From Bacteroidetes bacterium RIFCSPLOWO2_12_FULL_37_12 (lineage in GTDB: Bacteria; Bacteroidota; Bacteroidia; 2-12-FULL-37-12), in assembly GCA_001769655.1 (NCBI GenBank), contig MEPC01000020.1:138516-202515 (forward strand): 64,000 nucleotides of DNA, in the 5' to 3' direction. The first letter of the stretch is position 1. Each line of letters begins with the position of its first letter. Positions 31,829-41,321 of this stretch are shown piece by piece. The position numbers and the translations under genes are program-made. The notes below the pieces were generated by a model. That model was given only the letters and a program-made list of their open reading frames with translations. It ran no database searches and was not told where the DNA came from.

Positions 31829-33847
31829 ATGGCTTCTTCCTCTAAAAAATTTCCCAGAACAAAAAGTGGTAACCCACAAGACAGAGTTATGTCTCCAAAG
31901 GTAACTATAAAGCAGGAAAAAAATACATCCCGGAGTCATATTCTAAGTTTATTGATTATTTTACTTGTCACGTTTCTTGTATATGTGCCTGTGTTGAAAA
32001 GTGAGTTTATCAACTGGGACGACTCCGGATATGTGAGAGATAATGTCCTTATAAAAGAACTTAGCGTTGAAAAAATAAAAGAAATTTTTTCTGCCAATGT
32101 GATGGGCAATTACCAACCCATTACCATACTCGGCTATGCGTTGCAGTATCATTTTTATGAGAACGAACCCAATGGATATCACTTAGTAAATGTTTTACTG
32201 CATCTGATAGCTGTTACCATGGTTTATATTATGATTTTGAAGCTATCAGGAAAAATTCCCGTTGCTTTTGTCGCCGCATTTATTTTCGGAGTTCATCCCA
32301 TGCATGTGGAGTCAGTGGCGTGGGTATCGGGTATGAAAGACATGCTCTATGGCTCATTTTTTTGCGCTTCGGTGATTACCTACATCTCCTACCTGAAGAA
32401 AAAAGAAAAAGGGGTATATTATTATGCGCTGTCATTATTCTTTTTTATTTTGTCCATCCTTTCAAAAGGAATGGCAGTATCACTGCCTGTTGTTTTGATT
32501 TGTACCGATTATTTGGTTTTTTCAAAATTACGTCTGAAAAATTTTCTCGATAAAATCCCTTTCTTCCTCTTATCGCTCATCTTCGGATTACTTGCTTTTT
32601 ATTTTCAAAAATCGGAGGATGCCATACAGGGAAATCAGACCTATCACCTTTTTGACCGCGTAGTATTTGCCAGTTATGGATTTTGCATGTATTTGTTTAA
32701 ATTCATCCTACCGTTCAATTTATCGGGATTTTATCCGTATCCACTTAAAAACAGCGAAGGATTTCTGGCATTCTGGTATTACCTGTTTCCACTGATAACA
32801 GCATTTATTTTGTATATCATTTTTAGAGCATTCCGAAAACAAAATTTGATTTTTGTCTATGGATTCGCCGTTTACATCATTACCGTATTTTTAGTATTGC
32901 AATTAATTCCGGTTGGAAGTGCAGTCATGGCAGACCGTTACACGTATCTTCCCTATATCGGAATTGCCTTGTTAGTCGGACATTATTGGCAAAAATATTC
33001 GGGAAATAATTCTCCGTTGACTGTTTCTACAAGATATATGCTGAATTTTATTCTTATTTTATTTCTATGTACTATAACGGTCTCGGGTTGGAGCAGGGTA
33101 AAAATTTGGAAAAATGCAGGAATCTTCTGGTCAGATATGCTGAGCAAGTATCCTAACCTGTCGTATGCTTATGCTAACCGGGGGCAGTATTATTACAATG
33201 ACTTAAAAGACAAAGACAAAGCGTTGGCGGATTATAATCAAGGGGTTACTGTGGATCCCCGCTCGTATCATACTTTTAAAAACAGAGGATTTCTGCATTA
33301 TAAAGAAGGAGAAATTTATAAATCAAGAGGGGATTTTGAAAAAGCAGGTTTTGAATTTGAGCAGGCGTTGTCCGATTTTAACAAAACTATTTCATTGAAA
33401 GATGATTTTGACGAAGCATACAACAACCGCGGCTCTGTTTATTTCAGCACGAATAAATTTGATTCGGCTATCATGGATTACACCAAAGCCATTCTGTTAA
33501 ACAAGCGGTATGCTGAAACGTATGGAAATCGCGCCAATGCCTATAGCGTGTTGAAAAAATTTGATCTTGCGTGGAAGGACTACGATGTTTTTCTTGGTTA
33601 TTTTCCCAATCATAAACTGGCGTATTACTGGAGAGGACTTGCGAAATTTAATCTGGGAGAAACCAACGGGGCTTTGAATGACTATAACAAAGCCATTACG
33701 CTTGAGCCGAAATTTGCCGCCGCATATTTAGATCGTTCCCGCTTATTACTCTCCCAGAATCGTAAAAACGAAGCGCTGAAGGATGCCATAAGAGCAAAAG
33801 AACTGGGAGCGGTTGTAGAAGATGAATATATAAAGCAATTGCAGTAG
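31829..33847 (+). CDS. Membrane GT-C/TMTC-like protein with C-terminal TPR repeats
   Basis: A short basic tail is followed by about ten membrane helices (residues about 35-430). The first periplasmic loop carries EFINWDDSGYVRDN, and HPMHVESVAWVSGMKDMLYG comes later. Both are typical of TMTC-like/DUF1736 GT-C glycosyltransferases. Four or more TPR repeats follow (about 440-670: YNQGVTVDPRSYHTFKNRGFLHYKEGE..., DEAYNNRGSVYFSTNKFDSAIMDYTKAI). Eukaryotic relatives O-mannosylate proteins. Here a role in protein or surface glycosylation is a guess. The frame starts at TTG 31817, but the ATG at 31829 is more likely. Confidence 0.82.
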   Translation: MASSSKKFPRTKSGNPQDRVMSPKVTIKQEKNTSRSHILSLLIILLVTFLVYVPVLKSEFINWDDSGYVRDNVLIKELSVEKIKEIFSANVMGNYQPITILGYALQYHFYENEPNGYHLVNVLLHLIAVTMVYIMILKLSGKIPVAFVAAFIFGVHPMHVESVAWVSGMKDMLYGSFFCASVITYISYLKKKEKGVYYYALSLFFFILSILSKGMAVSLPVVLICTDYLVFSKLRLKNFLDKIPFFLLSLIFGLLAFYFQKSEDAIQGNQTYHLFDRVVFASYGFCMYLFKFILPFNLSGFYPYPLKNSEGFLAFWYYLFPLITAFILYIIFRAFRKQNLIFVYGFAVYIITVFLVLQLIPVGSAVMADRYTYLPYIGIALLVGHYWQKYSGNNSPLTVSTRYMLNFILILFLCTITVSGWSRVKIWKNAGIFWSDMLSKYPNLSYAYANRGQYYYNDLKDKDKALADYNQGVTVDPRSYHTFKNRGFLHYKEGEIYKSRGDFEKAGFEFEQALSDFNKTISLKDDFDEAYNNRGSVYFSTNKFDSAIMDYTKAILLNKRYAETYGNRANAYSVLKKFDLAWKDYDVFLGYFPNHKLAYYWRGLAKFNLGETNGALNDYNKAITLEPKFAAAYLDRSRLLLSQNRKNEALKDAIRAKELGAVVEDEYIKQLQ

Positions 33848-33921
33848 TAGTAGTATTACCACTGTATTATACTGCAATCGGTATAAATTTCGTGTAACTC
33901 TGTTAATTGTTCCATTGCTAC

Positions 33922-33972
33922 ATTGTTTCATTGTTGTGCTGAAATCATGGAGTTAATTAACAATGAAACAAT
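33922..33972. repeat. Inverted repeat ATTGTTTCATTGTT / AACAATGAAACAAT
   Basis: The 14-bp perfect arms lie at 33922-33935 and 33959-33972. The region before the left arm also shows an 8-base rhythm (ATTGTTCC, ATTGCTAC, ATTGTTTC). It lies in the convergent gap and may act as a bidirectional terminator, but has no T run. Confidence 0.7.
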
Positions 33973-34046
33973 AGAACAATATGTCAATATAGACATTTGC
34001 TAAAATTTGTTCCATTTACAGTATTCAATCGTATTACCTCCGTATT

Positions 34047-35285
34047 TCACTCATACCTCAACGCCTCAATCGGATCAAGGCGCGACGCTTTCCATGCAGG
34101 ATAATATCCTGAAATCATTCCCACTAAATAGCAAACGAATAATCCTGCCAATACCCAAACCCATGGAAAAATAAACGATCCTCCGAGATAATAAGATGCC
34201 AGATTGCCGAACAGGATGCCCAGCAAAATTCCAAGCAAGCCGCCTAATTGACAAATCACGACTGCTTCTACCAGAAATTGCTGACGGATAAGCAGAGAAG
34301 TGGCACCCATTGCTTTTCGCACTCCGATTTCGCGGGTGCGTTCAGTGACACTAACCATCATAATATTCATTAAGCCGATAGCGGCACCAAGCAGGGTGAT
34401 TATACCAATTAGAGAGGCGGCAATGGAAACAGTTCCAATACTGTCTATCAGTGCCAGTGCCAGCGAATCACTTTTGGAAATGGAAAAAGATTCTTCTTGG
34501 TTAATGCCATCTTTTCTTATCAAACGCATAACAGCCAGTGCGTTGTTTTCTGTTTCTTCCAGCTCACTGGGATCTTTCACGGCAATATTTATTTCATAAG
34601 AAGTAGAATTATCATAATTAACTTTAATAGCATTCTCTATAGGAATGACTACCAGCCGGTCTGCGGTACCCGCCATCGTGCTTCCTTTCGGTTCAAACTG
34701 TCCAATCACACGATATGCCCTGTTGAAGAAAAACAGTTGTTGATTTACGGCATAACCGGAAGGAAAGAGCATGGCGGCAATCTCCGCGCCTACGATGCAC
34801 ACATTGTCACCATGCATTAATTCCAGGTTCGAAAAATTTCTACCCCCTCTGAAATTATATTGTTTTAATCCCAGAAAGGTTTCGTCGGTACCTTGCACAG
34901 TGACATTCGGATTGGTGCGGGCATATTGACTTTTCAACGTGGCATCGTCAGTAACAGTGACACTAAGATTCACAATGGCATTCGTCTGAAATTTTTGTTT
35001 AAACTCCGCGGCTTCCTTATAGGTAATGGAAGGATATCTTTTTCTTTTTTTTCCTTTCTTGCGTATATGCGGACCAGAACCGGGTTCGCGGTTTCTGATT
35101 TCTAACGTATTGGAACCTAAGGAGGAGAAACTATTGTTGATGTTTCCTTTCAAGCTGTCAATAGCGGTAAGGATTCCCACCAATGCGCTGATGCCTACGG
35201 CAATGATGAGCGCCGTAAGATTAGCTCTCAGCAAATTTGTTTTGATGGAACGGAACGCTTCTTTTATATTTTCGAAGAGGAGCAT
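34047..35285 (-). CDS. MacB/FtsX-type ABC transporter permease
   Basis: The 412-residue protein has one N-terminal helix (LTALIIAVGISALVGILTAI), a periplasmic MacB_PCD domain (about 45-240) and three C-terminal helices of the FtsX domain (about 280-400). The FtsX part has VSVTERTREIGVRKAMGAT and ends YPAWKASRLDPIEALRYE, the standard coupling and closing motifs. Such permeases act with a LolD/MacB-type ATPase to move lipoproteins, peptides or drugs out of the inner membrane. No ATPase gene is next to it in the window, so its partner is elsewhere. A promoter core is at 35303-35310. Confidence 0.93.
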   Translation of the reverse strand: MLLFENIKEAFRSIKTNLLRANLTALIIAVGISALVGILTAIDSLKGNINNSFSSLGSNTLEIRNREPGSGPHIRKKGKKRKRYPSITYKEAAEFKQKFQTNAIVNLSVTVTDDATLKSQYARTNPNVTVQGTDETFLGLKQYNFRGGRNFSNLELMHGDNVCIVGAEIAAMLFPSGYAVNQQLFFFNRAYRVIGQFEPKGSTMAGTADRLVVIPIENAIKVNYDNSTSYEINIAVKDPSELEETENNALAVMRLIRKDGINQEESFSISKSDSLALALIDSIGTVSIAASLIGIITLLGAAIGLMNIMMVSVTERTREIGVRKAMGATSLLIRQQFLVEAVVICQLGGLLGILLGILFGNLASYYLGGSFIFPWVWVLAGLFVCYLVGMISGYYPAWKASRLDPIEALRYE

Positions 35286-35302
35286 GGGGGGTGAAAGTGG
35301 GG

Positions 35303-35310
35303 CAAAGGTA
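35303..35310 (-). promoter_or_regulatory. Bacteroidota promoter core for the MacB-type permease
   Basis: On the - strand the site reads TACCTTTG (TAnnTTTG), 18 bases before the ATG at 35285. Confidence 0.4.
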
Positions 35311-35452
35311 CGGAAAAGAAGGGAGGCGCATTATTTATGCTTTCACGCTTAGCGGCATTATGATGGTTGCCGGTCGGTTTAATACCGAAAGAGCAAATCA
35401 AATCTCAATAAAGATGGTGGAAATTATTTTTATTAAATAATGTGATTTTCTA

Positions 35453-35482
35453 TTGTTTTTTAAAAATAATATATTACATTTG
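35453..35482 (+). promoter_or_regulatory. Bacteroidota promoter of the 35528 operon
   Basis: TTG at 35453-35455 and TACATTTG at 35475-35482 are 19 bases apart, which fits the -33/-7 layout of the Bacteroidota housekeeping sigma factor. The ATG is at 35528. Confidence 0.6.
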
Positions 35483-35527
35483 CAACGCTAATGTAATTTA
35501 TTTAATCTCATTTAACCTAAATTTACT

Positions 35528-36550
35528 ATGAACTTCTTCATCACTAACAGAGAAATTATTAAACAAAATGGCAAAGAAACCATTCGTGAAAACGGACGTG
35601 AACATGCCGGCGATAATCTGCGATTCGGTACTTATGACCTTATCAAAAAAGAATTTAATCTATTCCCGGAACCAGCCAACCTGCCTGAAACCCTGTATGA
35701 TAATCTTAACATCAAGAAAACCGTTAATTTGAAGGGCTCCGCTCTCTTTTTCAAAACCCTCTACGACGAATTATCAAAACCGGGAAAACCGCTCAAAGCA
35801 GGCGAAATTGAAAAAGGAGATGTTTTGTTCTTTATTCATGGATTTAACACCGACCTGCAGGGTGTAAGAGACGACTTCGCCAGATTGCATAAAAAATATG
35901 TGGAAAATCCCGATTCTACTGTCAAACATATTATGATATTTACCTGGCCCGGGAGGTCGCCGCTCATACCCTTACATTACTTTGACGATAAAAAAGATGC
36001 AATCCGTTCCGGCGAAGCATTGGCAAGGGGCTTTGAGAAGGTTACAGCATTTTTCAAAGAGTTTTTCCTGAAAGACAGAAATCCCTTGTGCAACAGAAAT
36101 ATTCACCTCATGGCTCACTCCATGGGCAACCGGGTGCTGAAACATGTACTACTGGAACTGGACAAGAAAGGAATTGCTAAACCTGAGTTATTCAGCGAAA
36201 TTATTTCCATTGCCGCCGATATAGAATATACCATCTTTGAAAAAGGAGAAGCGTACCATTCTTTGATTGATTTGGGTAAACGTGTGCATGTTTATTATCA
36301 CAATAATGACCGTGTTCTGGATATTTCTGCCTTTACAAAAAATTTCACCAATCGTCTGGGGAAACATGGCAGAAAAAGTATAGACCCCACTCTGGAGGAT
36401 GTGTTTGATGTGAATGCCACTAAAACCAAAGACGACCCGGAATACAATTTTAAGACCGATGCTTTTAATCACTGGTATTATTACAGTTCAAAACAAGTGG
36501 TCAACGATATTATAAATGTTTTTAAAGGAGGAAGGACGAAGCTAGGTTAG
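35528..36550 (+). CDS. DUF900-like alpha/beta hydrolase
   Basis: The 340-residue soluble protein has an alpha/beta hydrolase core: DVLFFIHGFNTDLQGVRDDFARLHKKY (oxyanion HGF, about residues 100-125), then IMIFTWPGRSP, and the nucleophile elbow LMAHSMGNRVLKH (Ser about 198). These match the DUF900 hydrolase group. No signal peptide is present. It is the first of three same-strand genes spaced 93 and 36 bases apart, with its own promoter. A lipid, ester or peptide substrate is possible; nothing in the sequence tells which. Confidence 0.8.
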   Translation: MNFFITNREIIKQNGKETIRENGREHAGDNLRFGTYDLIKKEFNLFPEPANLPETLYDNLNIKKTVNLKGSALFFKTLYDELSKPGKPLKAGEIEKGDVLFFIHGFNTDLQGVRDDFARLHKKYVENPDSTVKHIMIFTWPGRSPLIPLHYFDDKKDAIRSGEALARGFEKVTAFFKEFFLKDRNPLCNRNIHLMAHSMGNRVLKHVLLELDKKGIAKPELFSEIISIAADIEYTIFEKGEAYHSLIDLGKRVHVYYHNNDRVLDISAFTKNFTNRLGKHGRKSIDPTLEDVFDVNATKTKDDPEYNFKTDAFNHWYYYSSKQVVNDIINVFKGGRTKLG

Positions 36551-36643
36551 TCAGTAATCGGTGTCAGACAATTTGTTTTTCATGTAAGAAATACTTGTCA
36601 GATTATTTCATATTTTGAATTTGACACATTAAACAATAAACCT

Positions 36644-37546
36644 ATGCCATACGATTTTCTTATATCCAACGAAACAAGTTCAACCGGAAGGGTTGTACAC
36701 TGTGCCCAACTCGCCGGTTCAAGTGAATCAAAGTTTGTTATTGGATACAGTACAATGTATCAAGGCAATACGGGTCTGTTTAATACAACCGTTGATAGCC
36801 AAAAAGTTTATAAACCGGCTGACTATGAATCCCGTTTTGGTTTCTGGTCTTATTTTATTTATCCAACGGCAAAAGCCGAAAGCAAGGGCTCCTTTTCCTG
36901 CCTGAATACGTATGACCGGGCAAAATTCACATTCAGTTTTATGCAGTATGCCGCACATGTGCCTAACGGTGACTTTGTAAAATTTTTAAAAAACTTACTG
37001 ACACTTCCGAATGCCGGCGCTTATTTCCCAAAACTAATTATAAAAGAAAGTAGAATTTTTTACAAAGATCAGAATGGCACATTGAGTCGGTTAGAAGATG
37101 ATAATTCTACCATGCCTCTTATGAATTATTTTAATCCCTCACTTAGTGAAATTGAGCGTCAGGAACTAATTTGCTCTGCGAGAATGGTTCATTGGGCAAC
37201 TAACGACCCTGAACACCGGAGAGTGCAGGTTGAAACCGCAATTGAGCATTTCAAAAAAAACATGGTGGAATACGACAAGCGGTTCGAATTGAATCAGATA
37301 CCGGCAAAAGTATGTCAGTTAGTTTGTGATATTCGCCACCAGGGTAGAGCAAAAAATGATAGAATAGCTGCTGCACTGAATACAGGTGGTGATTTTGAAG
37401 TTGCTTACCGGAATCTTCTTACTATAGGAGATACGAATTATGCAGAAAGAATTAAAACTATAGACAGTACTATTTCGGAACTTCAGGCAAAAGGTTTGTT
37501 CAGTAAAAAATACAATGCCTCCGATAATTCATTTATAGATACTTAA
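36644..37546 (+). CDS. Conserved protein of unknown function, middle gene of the 35528 operon
   Basis: The 300-residue protein has no signal peptide or membrane helix. It shows a compact conserved-looking stretch, YDRAKFTFSFMQYAAHVPNGDFVKFLKNLLTLPNAGAYFPKL, and near the end ICSARMVHWATNDPEHRRVQVETAIEHFKKNM. The first stretch recalls lysozyme- or chitosanase-like helical folds (TF.F.QYAA), but no catalytic pair is clear, so I give no function. It lies between a hydrolase and a membrane protein in one operon, which suggests the three work together. Confidence 0.6.
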   Translation: MPYDFLISNETSSTGRVVHCAQLAGSSESKFVIGYSTMYQGNTGLFNTTVDSQKVYKPADYESRFGFWSYFIYPTAKAESKGSFSCLNTYDRAKFTFSFMQYAAHVPNGDFVKFLKNLLTLPNAGAYFPKLIIKESRIFYKDQNGTLSRLEDDNSTMPLMNYFNPSLSEIERQELICSARMVHWATNDPEHRRVQVETAIEHFKKNMVEYDKRFELNQIPAKVCQLVCDIRHQGRAKNDRIAAALNTGGDFEVAYRNLLTIGDTNYAERIKTIDSTISELQAKGLFSKKYNASDNSFIDT

Positions 37547-37582
37547 ATTAATTAATATTTTAACCAATAACCAACAAAAACC

Positions 37583-38188
37583 ATGTGTTCACAATACACT
37601 GTTTTATCATGGGTATTAATTGCCCTAATCGTTGTTCTCTTTTTTGTGCTTGCAATATTTACTAACATGTTAAGAGACGCCGTTACCAATATGGCTTCGT
37701 TCATGGAAGCAGCCGCAAAAAATCCGCGATATGCAGGTAAAAGCGAAGACGAAATTCCGAAACCCTTTAGCTTGTCACGGGTACAGTTGGCTGTTTGGAC
37801 CACGATTATAAGTTGTTGTTATATATATCTTGCCTTATGCGGGGCTTGTACTTTAGAAATTAATTCTACTGCTTTGATTTTAATGGGAATAAGTGCAGGA
37901 ACCACCACCCTTGCAAGTACCATTGATAAAAGCCAGGAAACACAGTTAAGGCACCAGAACGAGCCATCCAAGGGATTTCTGATGGATATTATGTGCGATA
38001 ACAACGGTATAAGCGTTCATCGTTTTCAGAATATTGTATGGACGGTAATTGCCATTGCAACGTACCTTTGTTATATTGAATTATCAGTTTGCAAACTACC
38101 CGACCTTGACGGAACTTTAATTGCGATGACAGGAATCAGCAGTTCTGCATATCTGGGGTTGAAGATAAATGAGAATGGGAAGGGGTGA
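37583..38188 (+). CDS. Membrane protein of unknown function, last gene of the 35528 operon
   Basis: The 201-residue protein has four or five membrane helices: VLSWVLIALIVVLFFVLAIF, VWTTIISCCYIYLALCGACT, ALILMGISAGTTTLASTI, VWTVIAIATYLCYIEL and LIAMTGISSSAYLGLK. A motif occurs twice: PFSLSRVQLAVWT...MGISAGTT in the first half and SVHRFQNIVWTVI...MTGISSSAYLG in the second. This looks like an internal duplication. A soluble loop (DKSQETQLRHQNEPSKGFLMDIMCDNNG) separates the halves. Family not recognised. It may be the membrane partner of the two preceding genes. Confidence 0.65.
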   Translation: MCSQYTVLSWVLIALIVVLFFVLAIFTNMLRDAVTNMASFMEAAAKNPRYAGKSEDEIPKPFSLSRVQLAVWTTIISCCYIYLALCGACTLEINSTALILMGISAGTTTLASTIDKSQETQLRHQNEPSKGFLMDIMCDNNGISVHRFQNIVWTVIAIATYLCYIELSVCKLPDLDGTLIAMTGISSSAYLGLKINENGKG

Positions 38189-38274
38189 GATATAACTCTA
38201 ATGTTAATTATATTTTTTTTGTGTTTGGTACGGATTGTTTTTTTGTTTTATGATTATTATTTAACATTTTTATC

Positions 38275-39180
38275 GTGATAGAAGAAAAAATAAATTTATT
38301 TATGGCTGTAGCGATACCCGAAGAGATTGAAATATGGAGTGAAATTGAATTTTCTAAGATGCAAAGTGCTGTTATGGGTATTATGGCTGCTTTTGCTCTT
38401 ACGATAATTGTACTACTAATTGAAAGATTTACAGAATTTAAAAACAAAGAGTACAATAAAAATAAAGGGAATAATGAAATATGGCAATCAGTTATAGTTG
38501 CATTTATTTCTGTATTTTATTCCAGCGTTGTAGGTAATGTTCTTTTTGGTTCTGTAGCTGGAGAATTAAAAAATTTGAAGCATACATTTATGATGGGTTT
38601 ACCCCCTTCTTTCTGCTTTGTTCTTTCGGTTATTTTACTCATGTACGCTATTGTTTTATTAATAAAAGCTTCTGATGTTTCCGGAAAAGATTTGAAGAAA
38701 TTATATTCATTTTCTGTTCATTTTTTAGGTGGTTTTATTTTACTTTCATTTTCTTATAATTTTGCCACAACTGTTATTGCATGGAATGCAGTTAAGAATA
38801 ATGTTATCGGAATTAAGATGTTTAAAGATATACAAACTATTTCTTACGTGTTTGTAGTTTTATTTATTTTATCATTGTTGACTTGGATATTAAAATGGAA
38901 ATATTTTAGTGTGAGCAAATGGTTACAAAAAATTACAAATAAACCAAACATTTCTTCACCACCTTTTAAATATTTTATTTATTCATGTTTGTTAATGGTT
39001 ACCCTCTGTGGGGTGGTACAGACATACTTCATGTTAAAACAAGAAGCATTGATAAAAATACAATTTTTTGAATTATTTATTTATACCTATCATTTTATTT
39101 ATTTTTTTCTTACATCATGGTTAATTTTACTAATTCCGCCTTACAAAGATAATACGGTTGTCCAAGTTTCTTCATCTTGA
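38275..39180 (+). CDS. Polytopic membrane protein of unknown function
   Basis: The 301-residue protein has about seven predicted helices (for example VMGIMAAFALTIIVLLIERF, SVIVAFISVFYSSVVGNVLFG, FVLSVILLMYAIVLLI, FLGGFILLSFSYNFATTVIA, YVFVVLFILSLLTWIL). Starts at GTG 38275 and ATG 38302 are both possible. Base composition is lower in GC than the operon before it. The next gene, an OLD-type ATPase/nuclease, begins 82 bases later on the same strand. A membrane protein coupled to such a nuclease would fit a two-gene defence module, but this is inference. Confidence 0.6.
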   Translation: MIEEKINLFMAVAIPEEIEIWSEIEFSKMQSAVMGIMAAFALTIIVLLIERFTEFKNKEYNKNKGNNEIWQSVIVAFISVFYSSVVGNVLFGSVAGELKNLKHTFMMGLPPSFCFVLSVILLMYAIVLLIKASDVSGKDLKKLYSFSVHFLGGFILLSFSYNFATTVIAWNAVKNNVIGIKMFKDIQTISYVFVVLFILSLLTWILKWKYFSVSKWLQKITNKPNISSPPFKYFIYSCLLMVTLCGVVQTYFMLKQEALIKIQFFELFIYTYHFIYFFLTSWLILLIPPYKDNTVVQVSSS

Positions 39181-39262
39181 TAAAAAATTGATTACTAAAT
39201 GAGGTTTTAGATATTTCAAATATTAAAAAAATATTTTACATTATTAATACATTATAAACAAC

Positions 39263-41212
39263 TTGAAACTTTCCTTCAAAACGAAATATTCATCAATTGA
39301 AACATTTAATCCGGTTGACCTTCCAAATTTTACCGTTTTAACAGGATTAAATGGTAGTGGCAAAACCCATTTGCTTGAATCAATTCAAAATGGGAAATCA
39401 ATAATAGATGATATTCAACAAAATGAAATCACTTATTTTGACTACAAAACATTTTTTGTACAAGATGAACAACCAGCTAATAATGACCAGCTTGGACAGG
39501 AAAGGTTCAGAGCATTTCATCAACTTTGCTCTGGTACAAATATCTACAATGTTAACTTAACTGAGCAATTCAAATCGTTTAAGGCAACTTTCGGAGCTGA
39601 ATATCAAGAGGTATTAGCACTTTCTAGTGGGAAATCACTTTTTGATGTATCCCTTGAAGACCTAAAAGGAAATATCCGGCTATTTACTAAACTTAGTACA
39701 TACAAACAACAGATAGCATCAATTTTCAACAGACCAGAAATTAAGAGGGAACCATCGGCTATGGCTCTATTTTCCTTAATCAAGAGATCATCAAAAATTC
39801 CTATTGATATGGACAGGGATGAATTTGACAGCCTGTATAACCCTGTAACTCTTCAAAATGACTTTATACACTCACAACTTAGTAAAGTATTTTTAAATTA
39901 TAAATTTAAAGAATACGAAGAACTTGTTATAAAAAAAGTTGAACAAGCACAATACGGTACCTTTTGTAAGTATAAATCCAAGGAAGATTTTAGAAAGAAT
40001 TATGGCATTGAACCGTGGACAGAAATTGAAAAAATATTAACAGCTTTTGATTCTTTTGACTTTGAAATAACTAATCCAGATAAATTGAAAATTATTTTTC
40101 CATACAACAACATTACTTTTACTGCTCAATTAATCCATAAAATAAAAAAAATACCAATTCCTTTTAAAGATTTATCTTCAGGAGAAAAAGTATTATTTGC
40201 TCTTGTATTAAGTCTGTACAATACAGAAAAAGATAAGATTTTCCCCAAGCTTTTATTATTAGATGAGGTTGATGCATCCTTGCACCCTTCAATGACAAAG
40301 AATTTGTTAGCTGTGGTAAAAAATACTCTTGTAATGGAAAACAATATCAAAGTCATAATGGTGACACACTCCCCTTCAACAATTGCCTGCGCCGATGAAG
40401 AAAGTATTTATATTGTTAATAATGAGGGGCTTGAAAAAATTGAAAAAAGAACTAAGCAGGAAGCATTAAATGTGTTATCAAATGGATTTGGGGCGATTAC
40501 TTTTGAAGAATCTGAATTTGGAATGTCATATAACTTATCTCAAAACCCTTTACCATTTCTATTTACCGAAGGAATAACCGATAAAATAATTTTGGAAACC
40601 GCGTGGGACAAATTACATCCAAATACGAAACGACCTTTTTATATACAGGACTTTTTTGATGCGAAATCATTAGGTACCCTATTTAGCAGGGGAGATTTAA
40701 TTCCAGATGGAATCTTTCTTTGTTACGAAAACAAATCTTTCTTTGCCCTATTTGATTTTGATAGTGAGGGATATACTCAATGGAATAGCAACAGTGATAA
40801 ATTTAAGGAAACAATTGAAACGGATCCTTTTAAATGCTTAACTAATAAACACCACTCAATCAACGCATACAAATTACTTTTACCTGTACCAGATAATGAA
40901 ATTAAAAAACAAGTAATCACTACAGGTCATGATACTCATAAACATAAGTCGATATTACAAATTGAACACTTATTTTATGGCAAACCGCAGTTAGATCCTT
41001 ACTTCTTTACTGACAAAATAGTTGGGGATGGTAAGGTAATTACATTTAAGGGTGAGAAAAAGAAAGAATTTGCAAAATCACTTTCAAACCTCAATAAAGA
41101 TGATTTTAAAAATTTTATTCCGATTTTTGAAAAAATTGAAGAAATTTTAAGAAATGAAAAAAAAGAGAGCGCACTTCCAACACCTGAAAATGGACATAAA
41201 GTGATAATTTAA
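39263..41212 (+). CDS. OLD-family AAA ATPase with C-terminal TOPRIM nuclease domain
   Basis: The 649-residue protein starts at TTG 39263, which gives an N-terminus two strands before Walker A (GLNGSGKT, 28-35). A signature LSSGEKVLFALVLSLY (about 302-317), Walker B LLLLDEVDASLHPS (about 330-343) and a histidine switch VIMVTHSPSTIA show an ABC/SMC-like ATPase. The second half has the TOPRIM pattern: glutamate in LFTEGITDKIILETAW (about 433) and the DxD in FALFDFDSEG (about 496). This is the layout of OLD-family nucleases, which include phage-defence proteins. No UvrD-type helicase (GajB) follows, so it is not Gabija. The neighbouring membrane gene may be its partner. Confidence 0.82.
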   Translation: MKLSFKTKYSSIETFNPVDLPNFTVLTGLNGSGKTHLLESIQNGKSIIDDIQQNEITYFDYKTFFVQDEQPANNDQLGQERFRAFHQLCSGTNIYNVNLTEQFKSFKATFGAEYQEVLALSSGKSLFDVSLEDLKGNIRLFTKLSTYKQQIASIFNRPEIKREPSAMALFSLIKRSSKIPIDMDRDEFDSLYNPVTLQNDFIHSQLSKVFLNYKFKEYEELVIKKVEQAQYGTFCKYKSKEDFRKNYGIEPWTEIEKILTAFDSFDFEITNPDKLKIIFPYNNITFTAQLIHKIKKIPIPFKDLSSGEKVLFALVLSLYNTEKDKIFPKLLLLDEVDASLHPSMTKNLLAVVKNTLVMENNIKVIMVTHSPSTIACADEESIYIVNNEGLEKIEKRTKQEALNVLSNGFGAITFEESEFGMSYNLSQNPLPFLFTEGITDKIILETAWDKLHPNTKRPFYIQDFFDAKSLGTLFSRGDLIPDGIFLCYENKSFFALFDFDSEGYTQWNSNSDKFKETIETDPFKCLTNKHHSINAYKLLLPVPDNEIKKQVITTGHDTHKHKSILQIEHLFYGKPQLDPYFFTDKIVGDGKVITFKGEKKKEFAKSLSNLNKDDFKNFIPIFEKIEEILRNEKKESALPTPENGHKVII

Positions 41213-41321
41213 TAGATGTGTGCAATGCTAAAACGCTCCGATTGAACGACAATACTAACTTTGAACCAACAGACAAAAACGAAACGAGAATTATTTTAAT
41301 AAACTTTAAATTTACAATAAT

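Noticed and set aside
39263-41212. Gabija system
   Set aside because: The ATPase-TOPRIM protein fits the GajA layout, but no UvrD-like helicase (GajB) is adjacent.
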